Assembly: GCA_002238765.1 (NCBI GenBank)
Contig: MPMZ01000010.1
Coordinates: 1 to 64,000 of the forward strand
Source of the DNA: Nitrospira sp. bin75
GTDB lineage: Bacteria; Nitrospirota; Nitrospiria; Nitrospirales; UBA8639
DNA: 64,000 nucleotides
Direction of reading: 5' to 3'
Positions 1-6,905 of the stretch are shown one piece after another. Made by a program: the position numbers and the translations under genes. The notes beneath the pieces were generated by a model that was not told the DNA's origin, searched no databases, and saw nothing but the letters and a program-made list of their open reading frames with translations. The stretch's first letter is position 1; every line of letters begins with the position of its first letter.

Positions 1-42
1 CTTCAAAGCCGGGCTATGGTTTCGGCGTAGTCGTCTCGTCAT
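1..42 (-). CDS. IS3-family transposase OrfA, N-terminus only (runs off the window)
   Basis: On the minus strand an ATG at 42 opens a frame of 14 codons to the window edge, beginning MTRRLRRNHSPALK. This RRxRRNHSPA(F/L)K opening is typical of the OrfA helix-turn-helix protein of a large group of IS3-family elements. A strong ribosome site (GAGGAGG) lies at about 46-53. Only the first 14 residues are visible, so intactness cannot be judged. The element would extend leftwards out of the window, with one of its ends somewhere in 55-120; the terminal repeat cannot be defined from one end. Confidence 0.6.
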   Translation of the reverse strand, partial: MTRRLRRNHSPALK

Positions 43-242
43 GGGTCCTCCTCATTCACGGCAATCATGCCGCTCGTGAGCAGAAATGTCACTTATCCCC
101 CTTGTTCAAATTTCCCGAGCCACCTCTGCTTGCCTAAGACTACTGTCAAATGCAAGAGCACTTTCAAATCATCGGAATTATCAATAATTGCAAAGTAGGG
201 CTTAACAATCACATGTGCTCAAGTAGAAAAAAGTATTGCATC
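43..242. other. Non-coding flank between IS3-type element and first cassette
   Basis: No convincing gene. It should contain one end of the IS3-type element and the leader of the first cassette. An 11-bp word AGAAATGTCAC at 82-92 recurs at 303-313, across the start codon of the next gene. A+T content is visibly higher than in the housekeeping part of the window. Confidence 0.4.
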
Positions 243-298
243 TCAGAACAAAGCACTTCGGTGGATGGGCAACGCCGCCGCCGTGTTTAGCGTTCGCT
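243..298. other. Possible degenerate attC (integron recombination) site
   Basis: Imperfect inverted repeat just upstream of the gene at 307. A left AAC triplet (247-249) is followed by AAAGCAC (250-256), which pairs with GTGTTT (283-288) if one G is left unpaired; a right GTT triplet (292-294) follows. An AAC...GTT pair around a stem with an extrahelical base is the attC design. The flanking R boxes are poor matches to RYYYAAC/GTTRRRY and the two spacers differ in length, so this is a weaker candidate than the site at 757. Confidence 0.35.
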
Positions 299-306
299 GA
301 AAAGAA

Positions 307-762
307 ATGTCACATTGGAATTACAGAGTAATCAGGAAGCATCATCCTGAACCAGATTCGGTGACGTATCATGTCCACGAGGTGTATTACCGGGAAGACG
401 GCGGCATAGACGGTTGGACGCAAGAATCAGTCGCACCTATGGGTGAAACGGCTGAGGAACTCAGAGAAGACATCAGGTATTTTCTCCACGCGTTCCGTCG
501 TCCGATACTTGAAGTACAAGAAACAGACGAAGGGTCAACCCTTGTTTTTGACGACACGGACAACGCCATAAATGACGGCCATTATTTCGAACTTATGGAT
601 CGAGCGTCCGTCGCATTGGATTACATCTATCAATTTCTTGGCAGCCATCCGCTGATGAGGAAAGACAAAACGCTGAAAGACCTGTATGAAAAGGCCGAGG
701 AGTCTTTGGCCGAACTCTATCAACGGGCAGGCCAACTGGAGTTTGATAGAAATAGCAGCTAA
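307..762 (+). CDS. Hypothetical protein, first gene cassette
   Basis: A 151-residue soluble protein of unknown function. It opens MSHWNYRVIR, has an acidic middle (residues 45-100) and an amphipathic C-terminal half that could be coiled. Short proteins with this opening are recurrent hypotheticals in bacterial accessory DNA (recollection, no specific family). No signal peptide or membrane segment is visible. Its TAA stop (760-762) lies inside the left R box of the attC site at 757-814, and the next gene starts in the right box, the packing expected of an integron cassette. No obvious ribosome site other than AAAAG just before the ATG. Confidence 0.7.
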   Translation: MSHWNYRVIRKHHPEPDSVTYHVHEVYYREDGGIDGWTQESVAPMGETAEELREDIRYFLHAFRRPILEVQETDEGSTLVFDDTDNAINDGHYFELMDRASVALDYIYQFLGSHPLMRKDKTLKDLYEKAEESLAELYQRAGQLEFDRNSS

Positions 763-814
763 CCAGGCAAATCCAGCCGACGGCTGTAAGCTGTGGCTGA
801 TTTTCACGTTAGAT
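757..814. other. attC site (59-base element) of an integron cassette
   Basis: 58 bp with the full attC layout: left R box AGCTAAC (757-763), left spacer, left L arm AAATCCAGCC (769-778), a 16-nt loop, right L arm GGCTGATTTT (795-804), spacer CAC, right R box GTTAGAT (808-814). The arms pair as AAATC-AGCC with one extrahelical C, the asymmetry that sets strand choice by the integrase. The upstream gene stops inside the left box and the downstream gene starts inside the right box. Size, boxes, bulge and gene packing all agree. No integrase gene is in the window. Confidence 0.85.
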
Positions 815-1601
815 GCCAAAAAAACGTTTAACCGCAGAAATGAAATCCGCCCTTCGAGAGATGCTTGATGGGGATGCGGGCGAATTCAAACGCGGTACTT
901 TGAAGGCCCTTGTTAGTCGTGGCTTCGTCGATCCAGATGCGCAGTTGACTGTTGAAGGTTGGAAGCAGGCCCTGGTTATCTCCGCCTTGCCAAGGCAATG
1001 CGCGCACCTTGGTATAGGTCACGAAAGGTTGGAGGGCTTGGAGTTCAATGGTGATCCCGAAAAAACAGTTTGGAAATACTTCTCGGAGAATGGCTACTCT
1101 GGATCATACTGCGAAGGTGGGGCTTTGCTGCTTCTGATTCGTGCTGCGGCACTTGAAACGCTAGAACGGCTCAATCCTTTCAAGTCCCGACAAGATGCGT
1201 GCTTGAGGTTTACTGAGGCGCAACTCAAAATCCATGAGAATCACATTTCGGAAATCGCAGATGCTGTAGAGCATGCGGACGCCGATATGATTGTGCGCGG
1301 TTTCGGCGAGATCTACCGTTCGCTCATGATTCAAGAGCACTATCCCGGACTCACTGAAGAAGCCATGGTTGCATTGTTCAACGCCATCGGAAGCGCAAGG
1401 CTGCGGCAGTTTACTGAGGCGATAGCCGAGGACCCATATCAATATCGGAGCGGATGGCCGGATCTGACGTTGACGAACGGGCAGCAATTTCTTTGGGCTG
1501 AGGTTAAGACTACAGACAAACTTCATATGAGTCAGATCACCACTATCCATCGAATGAAACCGCTCATGCAAGGGACAATTCAGGTTGTACATCTCTGCTA
1601 G
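813..1601 (+). CDS. VRR-NUC (FAN1-like) nuclease-domain protein, second cassette
   Basis: 262 residues. The C-terminal 60 residues carry a PD-(D/E)xK nuclease core of the VRR-NUC type: GWPDLTL (about 221-227) supplies the aspartate and WAEVKTTD (about 234-241) the E-x-K pair, followed by HMSQ. This is the arrangement in FAN1 and phage/restriction-associated VRR-NUC proteins, which cut branched or flapped DNA. Residues 1-200 are mostly helical with no recognised domain. The ATG overlaps the attC right box (GTTAGATG), leaving no normal ribosome site, as is common in cassettes. A role in defence or repair is inference. Confidence 0.75.
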   Translation: MPKKRLTAEMKSALREMLDGDAGEFKRGTLKALVSRGFVDPDAQLTVEGWKQALVISALPRQCAHLGIGHERLEGLEFNGDPEKTVWKYFSENGYSGSYCEGGALLLLIRAAALETLERLNPFKSRQDACLRFTEAQLKIHENHISEIADAVEHADADMIVRGFGEIYRSLMIQEHYPGLTEEAMVALFNAIGSARLRQFTEAIAEDPYQYRSGWPDLTLTNGQQFLWAEVKTTDKLHMSQITTIHRMKPLMQGTIQVVHLC

Positions 1602-1664
1602 CCATGCGCAAACCGTAGGTATGACATCTAACAGTGCATTGCAGGAATGGCCAGCGCGTTATGT
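1590..1664. other. Possible attC site between second and third cassette genes
   Basis: GCTAGCCAT (1597-1605), overlapping the stop of the nuclease gene, pairs with ATGGCCAGC (1647-1655). The right side ends in GTTATGT (1658-1664), close to GTTRRRY. A second R-like box, ATCTAAC, lies at 1626-1632, so a shorter 39-bp alternative exists. Placement at a gene junction like the 757 site argues for a diverged attC; the left R box is poor. Confidence 0.4.
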
Positions 1665-1714
1665 GTTCGAGCCATGCCTGCACGCAGGCTTTTCTAAGCC
1701 GAGACCGCCTATGA
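1661..1714 (+). CDS. Possible 17-codon leader peptide coupled to the next gene
   Basis: An ATG inside the putative attC right box (GTTATGTG) opens a 17-codon frame whose TGA (1712-1714) overlaps the ATG of the next gene at 1711 (ATGA). Short coupled leaders are known to drive translation of promoter-proximal cassettes that lack their own ribosome site. Coding is unproven and the peptide resembles nothing. Confidence 0.25.
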   Translation: MCSSHACTQAFLSRDRL

Positions 1715-2520
1715 ACACCGACGAAAAAATCAAGCGACTGGACGATTTCAAGCAAGCAGTTTTGGAATGGTCGGCGTCATATCGAGACCAGGCTCGACGA
1801 AATGATCGCAGATCGTACATCAATCAGAACAAAGTATGGGTGCGACAACAGGTTATTGAAGCAAAATGTTTCAGTACTCTAACAATTGGGCCACCTCCCG
1901 CAGTTGGTGGTTTAATCATGCGTAGCGTTGACCCATTTACCATGCTATTTCAGGCACCGTATGGCATGAGTATGGTCGATCTCGTTGTTGATATGGTCGA
2001 TCAGACGATTGGTGTGTTGCGGGCGCTTCCAGAGAAGGAGTTAGACGTTAGTGATGCGCTCAAAGTGGAAATCAACGTCCAACAAAACTACGCATTTGTG
2101 GCGATGCCTATTGATCCCAACAACCCTGAACTAGAAGACGTCCTCGATTCAATCAAAGAAGGTGCACAGCGATGCGGTGTACAGGCGGAGAGAGTCGACG
2201 AGGCACAGTCGAACGAAAGAATCACTGATAGAATTTTGGAATCAATTCGGAAGGCGGAATTCGTAATCGTTGATCTGACATACTCACGACCGAACGTCTA
2301 TTACGAGGCAGGATATGCCCAAGGCATTAGAAAAACTCCGGTGTTTGTTGCCAAGAAAGGCACCGAACTCGAGTTTGATCTTAAGGATTATCCTGTTATT
2401 TTCTTCGAAAACCACAGGCAATTGAAAGATGAACTAGAAAAGATGCTTCGCGCTCTCGCAAAGAAGCGAGCCGCCCATGTGCCTAACCAACGTCGCGGTA
2501 CGGTTGAGCGCCAACGATAG
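1711..2520 (+). CDS. Nucleoside 2-deoxyribosyltransferase/TIR-like domain protein, third cassette
   Basis: 269 residues from the ATG at 1711; an in-frame start at 1585 exists but would translate through the attC-like junction. Residues 1-110 are a helical N-terminal region. From about residue 125 there is a Rossmann-like domain: YAFVAMPI, then an ERITDRILESIRKAEFVIVD stretch, then NVYYEAGYA with the conserved glutamate found in nucleoside 2-deoxyribosyltransferase-like and related TIR/STALD proteins that cleave the N-glycosidic bond of nucleotides or NAD. Such domains are common effectors in anti-phage systems. Defence use here is inference; a nucleotide-salvage role is also possible. Confidence 0.65.
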   Translation: MNTDEKIKRLDDFKQAVLEWSASYRDQARRNDRRSYINQNKVWVRQQVIEAKCFSTLTIGPPPAVGGLIMRSVDPFTMLFQAPYGMSMVDLVVDMVDQTIGVLRALPEKELDVSDALKVEINVQQNYAFVAMPIDPNNPELEDVLDSIKEGAQRCGVQAERVDEAQSNERITDRILESIRKAEFVIVDLTYSRPNVYYEAGYAQGIRKTPVFVAKKGTELEFDLKDYPVIFFENHRQLKDELEKMLRALAKKRAAHVPNQRRGTVERQR

Positions 2521-2653
2521 ATAGGTCTTGCCCCAAAGTTCATCTGGCATCTATTCGTTTATTTGCCGTCGTGAGCTTGGTCCTTGGCCGAGAGTCAGTA
2601 GACATTGAGCAAAAAATCAGATAATATGATTACCAGTTTTTTGTGGAGAATCT
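2521..2653. promoter_or_regulatory. Intergenic region with promoter for the toxin-antitoxin pair
   Basis: A sigma-70-like promoter is visible: TAGACA (2599-2604), 17-bp spacer, TAATAT (2622-2627), about 27 bp before the antitoxin ATG at 2654. TTGTGGAGAAT before the ATG provides a GGAG ribosome site. A possible third cassette end (GCCTAAC near 2480, GTTGAGC near 2505) sits inside the end of the previous gene and is too short to call an attC. Confidence 0.55.
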
Positions 2654-2935
2654 ATGATGGCACAGACACTCTCCGTTACTGAAATGGCCCGTCACTTCGC
2701 AGAGTATATCAACCGCGTTGCCTACCGTGGCGAGCGTTTCGTACTGGTGCGTGGCAACAAACCCATGGCGGAACTCCGTCCACTTCCTACGGGGAAACGG
2801 CTTGAGGAACTCCCCGCGCTGTTGGCATCGCTTCCCCATCTTTCCTCAGCCGAAGCCACGCAGCTTGCCGACGACCTCACTGCGGCTCGGGCGGAGCTTG
2901 CTCGTGCGGAGGTCCACGATCCGTGGCAGTCTTGA
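2654..2935 (+). CDS. Phd/YefM-family antitoxin
   Basis: 93 residues. The N-terminal half has the Phd/YefM fold signature: TLSVTEMARHF (a DNA-binding strand-helix), YINRVAYRGERFVLVRGNKPMAEL, in which a short beta hairpin is followed by a segment that contacts operator DNA. The C-terminal 35 residues are charged and probably disordered until they wrap the toxin. It would bind and neutralise the PIN protein encoded immediately downstream and repress the shared promoter at 2599-2627. The stop overlaps the toxin start by 13 bp, so translation is coupled. ATG at 2654 or 2657 are both possible. Confidence 0.85.
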   Translation: MMAQTLSVTEMARHFAEYINRVAYRGERFVLVRGNKPMAELRPLPTGKRLEELPALLASLPHLSSAEATQLADDLTAARAELARAEVHDPWQS

Positions 2936-3345
2936 TTGATGCCAGTGTCCTGATTGAGCACGAGCGGAGGCGTCTCGACCTGGACCGTCATCTCGCACAG
3001 AGACAACAGGAAGAGTTCTTTCTCTCAGTCATCACAGTGAGCGAACTCCTTCACGGAGTGCATCGTGCAGTGCAGTTGGAGGTTCGGGCGAAGCGTTCGG
3101 CCTTTGTCGAAGCGCTGCTAGAGCGCTTTCCCCTGTTGCCGATAGATCTGGCGACCGCCCGAGCGCATGCGCAAGTGTGGGCAGAGTTGGCCGTAGCGGG
3201 CAGGATCATTGGGCCGAATGATCTTTGGCTTGCAGCCACGGGTCTTGCCCATGGTCTGATCATGGTCACGGCCAACGTCCGCGAGTTTGCCCGCATTCCG
3301 GGTCTTGCGGTTGAAGTATGGGGAGAGTCTGCCGAGCGTGTCTGA
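2923..3345 (+). CDS. PIN-domain (VapC-like) toxin ribonuclease
   Basis: 140 residues with a GTG start at 2923. PIN-domain acidic residues are in place: LIDASVLIEHE at the N-terminus (Asp6), SELLHG near residue 41 (Glu), and GPNDLWLAATGLAHG near residue 98-110 (Asp), with a final beta strand MVTANVREFARIPGL. Family members are Mg-dependent RNases that cut tRNA or rRNA. Partner is the overlapping Phd-type antitoxin. All catalytic positions are present, so the pair is probably functional. VapC paired with a Phd/YefM antitoxin is a common mixed pairing. Confidence 0.9.
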   Translation: MAVLIDASVLIEHERRRLDLDRHLAQRQQEEFFLSVITVSELLHGVHRAVQLEVRAKRSAFVEALLERFPLLPIDLATARAHAQVWAELAVAGRIIGPNDLWLAATGLAHGLIMVTANVREFARIPGLAVEVWGESAERV

Positions 3346-3419
3346 CCACGCCGAAATTTCCATCGAGAGCGACCAGGAAAAACATTGTGCGCTATTGGAG
3401 CAAGGAGTGATACGCGGAC

Positions 3420-3809
3420 ATGGAAGAACAACAAAAGCGGATTAAGATTACGATTGGCGGCGTTGCCGTGGAAGTGGAGTTGAAGCCGACGCGCACGGCG
3501 CAGGCCATCTATGACGCCTTGCCGGTTGAAGCCAAGGTGAATCAATGGGGGGAGGAGTTTTATTGCCAGCTTCCCGGGGTCAAGGACCACCGTGAAACCG
3601 CGACGACGAACGTGAAAGTGGGCGACGTCGCGTATTGGGGCCTCGGCGGGGCGTTGGCCGTATTTTTTGGACGAACCCCCATGAGTATCGGAGAGGATCC
3701 GGTCCCGGCTGATCGGGTGAACGTCGTCGGACGATTGATCGGAGATCCAACGGTGCTTCATCAAGTTGCCGGCGCCACGATGATGAAAGTCGAAAAGGTT
3801 TCTTCCTAA
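3420..3809 (+). CDS. Cyclophilin-like fold protein (TM1367/Cyclophil_like family)
   Basis: 129 residues. The spacing of VNQWGEEFYCQLP, VGDVAYWGLGGALAVFFGRTP and ADRVNVVGRLIGDP matches the small beta-barrel family typified by Thermotoga TM1367, a cyclophilin-like fold without the proline-isomerase active site. No signal peptide, so cytoplasmic. Function of the family is unknown. It begins 75 bp after the toxin gene and lies 4 bp before the DUF507 gene, suggesting co-transcription with it. Confidence 0.75.
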   Translation: MEEQQKRIKITIGGVAVEVELKPTRTAQAIYDALPVEAKVNQWGEEFYCQLPGVKDHRETATTNVKVGDVAYWGLGGALAVFFGRTPMSIGEDPVPADRVNVVGRLIGDPTVLHQVAGATMMKVEKVSS

Positions 3810-3813
3810 CGGC

Positions 3814-4095
3814 ATGCGCGTCACTGAAGAACGCATTCGATCGCTGGCAACGGCTGTTGTGGAGCGTTTGCAGGAGCAGGGGTTTCTGGAGATTGCCGGG
3901 TCGAAGGAGCGTGTGATCGATGACGTCCGGAAAGCCATTACCGACGAGCTTTCCGTTGAAGACCGGCTGCATGAGGAAATCCGGGCGCTGTTGAAACAGT
4001 ATGACGCGGAGTTTCGAAGCGGCCGCTCGGACTATCAGAAGATGTTCGCCATGGTGAAAACCAAGCTGGTCAAAGAGCGCGGGTTGGTCCTGTAA
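3814..4095 (+). CDS. DUF507 family protein
   Basis: 93 residues, highly charged and helical. Opening RVTEERIRSLATAVVERL and end MFAMVKTKLVKERG are typical of DUF507, a family of unknown function found in Nitrospirota, Deltaproteobacteria and relatives. The gene follows the cyclophilin-like gene by 4 bp. A second DUF507-like gene starts 133 bp downstream, so the two may be an ancient tandem duplication or form a heterodimer. Confidence 0.8.
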   Translation: MRVTEERIRSLATAVVERLQEQGFLEIAGSKERVIDDVRKAITDELSVEDRLHEEIRALLKQYDAEFRSGRSDYQKMFAMVKTKLVKERGLVL

Positions 4096-4119
4096 ATTCA
4101 AGCAGTCACTGCGCTCTAC

Positions 4120-4170
4120 CTCCCCTTCGCCCCTCCGTGATCCTTCGCGACGCTCAGGACAAGCAAAGAA
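4120..4170. repeat. Dispersed repeat fragment (GATCCTTCGC...GCTCAGGACA type)
   Basis: The words CCTTCGCGACGCTCAGGACA at about 4141-4160 are near copies of CTTCGACAAGCTCAGGACAG at about 49926 and CTTCGACTACGCTCAGGACAG at about 58794. All three lie in intergenic DNA. The motif is a common dispersed intergenic repeat in several phyla. Confidence 0.55.
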
Positions 4171-4228
4171 GGGGAAGGAAAGTGCGGAAATGGTCAACGA
4201 ATGACCGAACCTCTATGCACGTGATCGT

Positions 4229-4513
4229 ATGGGTCCACTTTTATCTGACGACAAACAGACGCATCTTTCCCACGTGATTCTTCAGGCGCTTCAACGTTCG
4301 CCAGAAGGGACGCTGGGTGGGGCTTCCACGCTGGCGTTGAAAGAAATCAAACGCATCCTGTCGGAGTCCATGAAAGCCGAGGAGCACATTCATCGGTTGG
4401 TGCGATCACGTCTGAACTCCTACTCCCGACGGATTCCCGAAGGCTCCCCGGAATGGGACGTGCTGTACGAGAAGGCCTATCGGGAAGAGCTTCGCAAGCG
4501 TCAACTTGGCTAG
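4229..4513 (+). CDS. DUF507-like protein, second copy
   Basis: 94 residues, charged and helical. The C-terminal half (LALKEIKRILSESMKAEEHIHRLV..., then WDVLYEKAYREELRKR) aligns with the same region of the gene at 3814: both have an xEExxH pattern and a terminal K/R-rich helix. The N-terminal half is more diverged. It has its own start after a 133-bp gap containing a dispersed repeat. Function unknown. Confidence 0.7.
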   Translation: MGPLLSDDKQTHLSHVILQALQRSPEGTLGGASTLALKEIKRILSESMKAEEHIHRLVRSRLNSYSRRIPEGSPEWDVLYEKAYREELRKRQLG

Positions 4514-4626
4514 CGATTCCGGAAATCCCGGCTGGATCTATCCAAGACCGGCATGCTACATTATCCCATTGAAAGCGGTTGCGAGTCTGGCAGGTCTGCG
4601 GTCCGACGCTCTTTAGGATTTCCCTC

Positions 4627-5481
4627 GTGAACGGAGTTTTTCCCTTCCGATTCGTCTTATCGATCTTCATCGGTTTCCTTTTCCTTTCTGGTACGACCGC
4701 GGCACAGGATAAAATCACGGGGCACCTGATTGTCGAGGACATTCTGGCTCGACCGGGGACCGACGTGACGTTGAAGGCCGTGTTGTTTGAACAAGGGCTG
4801 TTGGGCAACAAGGGATTGGGCGGAGAAACCATTACCTTTACCGTGCAGGGTCAGCATGCCGGCACGGCGCTCACCGGGGGAGACGGCCGGGCATTTTTGG
4901 AATTCAAGACCCACATGCGAGGCAACCACAAGGTTGTCGCCACCGTGGAATCCAGCCCGCGTGTCGAATCGGTGGAAGGGAACGGGAATCTGGCGTCCTG
5001 GGAACGCCGCCGTCCGATTTTATTGGTGGATTTTGCCGTTCTGCTTCAAAAAGACTCGTCCATTTCGTTGCCCGGTCTGCCCGGTGTCGGAAGTCTTGGG
5101 GCCTTGGGAAAACCTCAGGAGAATGCCGCGCACGCACTGACGAAATTGACCGAATTTTATTACAACGTGATCTATCTGCATGAACATCAAGGCACGGCTC
5201 TGCATGAGACCCGTGCATGGTTGAGGCAGCACGAATTTCCCGTCGGTATTACGAGAATGGTGCCCCAGGACGCGAAGGCCTTGTTGGCATTTATGGAAAA
5301 ATTAAAAGAGGGCGGGTGGGACAACCTGGAAGCCGCTATCGGACGAACGTGGGCATTCGCTCAGACGTTGGTGAAAAACCGGGTCAAGACCGTGATCTTT
5401 CCCGATCCCCGGGAAAAAAAGAAATACCCGCGACGTGCAAAGATCGTCAGCTCATGGAAAGAAGTCCGGAAACAATTATGA
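4627..5481 (+). CDS. Secreted protein with Ig-like domain and unassigned C-terminal domain
   Basis: 284 residues from GTG 4627; an in-frame ATG at 4579 would put the signal peptide too far inside. The hydrophobic FRFVLSIFIGFLFLSGTTAAQ (about residues 6-27) is a signal peptide with an AxA-type end. Residues 30-120 read as an Ig-like beta sandwich (PGTDVTLKAVLFEQ, GETITFTVQG, GDGRAFLEFKTHMRGNHKVVATV). Residues 130-284 contain RRPILLVDFAVLL and ALHETRAWLRQHEFPVG, which loosely recalls HAD-like LNS2/App1 domains, but the second HAD aspartate is not seen. Periplasmic; function unknown. Confidence 0.65.
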   Translation: MNGVFPFRFVLSIFIGFLFLSGTTAAQDKITGHLIVEDILARPGTDVTLKAVLFEQGLLGNKGLGGETITFTVQGQHAGTALTGGDGRAFLEFKTHMRGNHKVVATVESSPRVESVEGNGNLASWERRRPILLVDFAVLLQKDSSISLPGLPGVGSLGALGKPQENAAHALTKLTEFYYNVIYLHEHQGTALHETRAWLRQHEFPVGITRMVPQDAKALLAFMEKLKEGGWDNLEAAIGRTWAFAQTLVKNRVKTVIFPDPREKKKYPRRAKIVSSWKEVRKQL

Positions 5482-5514
5482 CCTTCGACGACCCTGCGAC
5501 TCTGCCGGCGCCTT

Positions 5515-6885
5515 ATGAAGACCGGTAAACCTCGCACGATTTTCGTCTGCCAGGAATGTGGCGGTCAAACGCCGCGATGGGCCGGGCGTTGTCCGGATTG
5601 CGGTCAGTGGAATTCCCTGAAAGAGGAAACGACCGTTCGGCTCCGTGGGCAGAGAGTGACCGGCGACACGGAGTCGGCCATGCCGATCAATGAAGTGGCC
5701 GTCACCAAGGAGATTCGCTTTGCGACCGGGTTGAGCGAACTCGATCGTGTCCTGGGTGGTGGCGTCGTCCCCGGATCGATCGTGCTGGTTGGCGGCGATC
5801 CCGGCATCGGAAAGACCACTTTGCTGCTTCAAACCCTGCATGGGCTGGAGCAACGCCATCCGCCGGTCCTGTACGTGACGGGTGAAGAATCCGCCCAACA
5901 GATCAAAATGCGCGGGGATCGTCTGGGCGTTTTGAGTTCCTCGTTGTACATCTTGACGGAAACCTCTCTCGAAGGCGTGCTGAAAGTCGCAGCCACCCTT
6001 GGGCCGACGGCCCTGGTGGTGGATTCCGTACAGACGGTCCACACCGACCAGGTGACGTCCGCTCCCGGAACGATCAGCCAGGTGCAGGAAGTGGCGTGCC
6101 AACTCATGTGGTACGCCAAACGCACGGGCGTGCCGGTCTTCCTCATCGGTCACGTGACGAAGGAGGGCATGATTGCCGGCCCCAAACTGCTTGAGCATAT
6201 CGTCGATACCGTCCTGTATTTTGAAGGAGATAAGAGTCACGCCTATCGTATTCTGCGGGCCGTGAAGAACCGGTTCGGGGCGACCAACGAAATCGGCGTG
6301 TTTGAAATGAACGATGAAGGGTTGCAGGAGGTGGCCAATCCTTCCGAACTGTTTCTGGCGGGACGGCCCGCCAGCAGCACGGGATCGGTTGTGGTGTCGA
6401 GCCTGGAGGGGAGCCGCCCGATTCTCGTCGAATTGCAAGCCCTGGTCACGGCCACGGGGTATGCCATGCCCAAGCGCATGGCGAACGGTATAGAATTGAA
6501 TCGTGTGGCGTTGTTGCTCGCCGTGGTGGAGAAACGATTGGGGTTACAACTGTCCGGATACGACGTGTATCTCAACGTGGTGGGCGGGCTTCGACTCGAC
6601 GAGCCCGCGGTCGACGTGGGTATCGTCGCAGCCATCGTTTCCAGTTTTCGCGATCATGCGCTCGACGGGCAGACGTGTTGCATTGGGGAAGTCGGCTTGG
6701 GCGGAGAGATTCGACCCGTCAGTCAAGTCGATTTGCGCATTCGCGAAGCCATGAAACTGGGCTTTCAACGGTGCATCTTGCCTCAAGGGAACATCACCAA
6801 GCAGTTGAGTAACCCGGGGATTGAACTCTTTGGGGTGCGCGAAGTCGGTGAAGTGTTTGATCACGTGGTGACGTCGGCTTCGTAG
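5515..6885 (+). CDS. radA: DNA repair protein RadA
   Basis: 456 residues, normal length. Order of domains: Cys4 zinc finger (CQECGGQTPRWAGRCPDCG, about 11-29), RecA-like ATPase with Walker [13 protein letters not shown] (about 94-105) and Walker B VVDSV, the RadA-specific KNRFGATNEIGVF motif (about 245-257), and a Lon-protease-like C-terminal domain (about 290-450). RadA drives branch migration during homologous recombination. It begins 34 bp after the preceding secreted-protein gene and is followed 20 bp later by a lipoprotein gene, so they may share a transcript. Confidence 0.97.
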   Translation: MKTGKPRTIFVCQECGGQTPRWAGRCPDCGQWNSLKEETTVRLRGQRVTGDTESAMPINEVAVTKEIRFATGLSELDRVLGGGVVPGSIVLVGGDPGIGKTTLLLQTLHGLEQRHPPVLYVTGEESAQQIKMRGDRLGVLSSSLYILTETSLEGVLKVAATLGPTALVVDSVQTVHTDQVTSAPGTISQVQEVACQLMWYAKRTGVPVFLIGHVTKEGMIAGPKLLEHIVDTVLYFEGDKSHAYRILRAVKNRFGATNEIGVFEMNDEGLQEVANPSELFLAGRPASSTGSVVVSSLEGSRPILVELQALVTATGYAMPKRMANGIELNRVALLLAVVEKRLGLQLSGYDVYLNVVGGLRLDEPAVDVGIVAAIVSSFRDHALDGQTCCIGEVGLGGEIRPVSQVDLRIREAMKLGFQRCILPQGNITKQLSNPGIELFGVREVGEVFDHVVTSAS

Positions 6886-6905
6886 CATCCATTGGTTGGA
6901 GGGAC

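Noticed and set aside
2478-2510. Third attC after the deoxyribosyltransferase-like gene (GCCTAAC and GTTGAGC)
   Set aside because: The boxes are only about 20 bp apart, inside a coding region, and no L arms pair convincingly.
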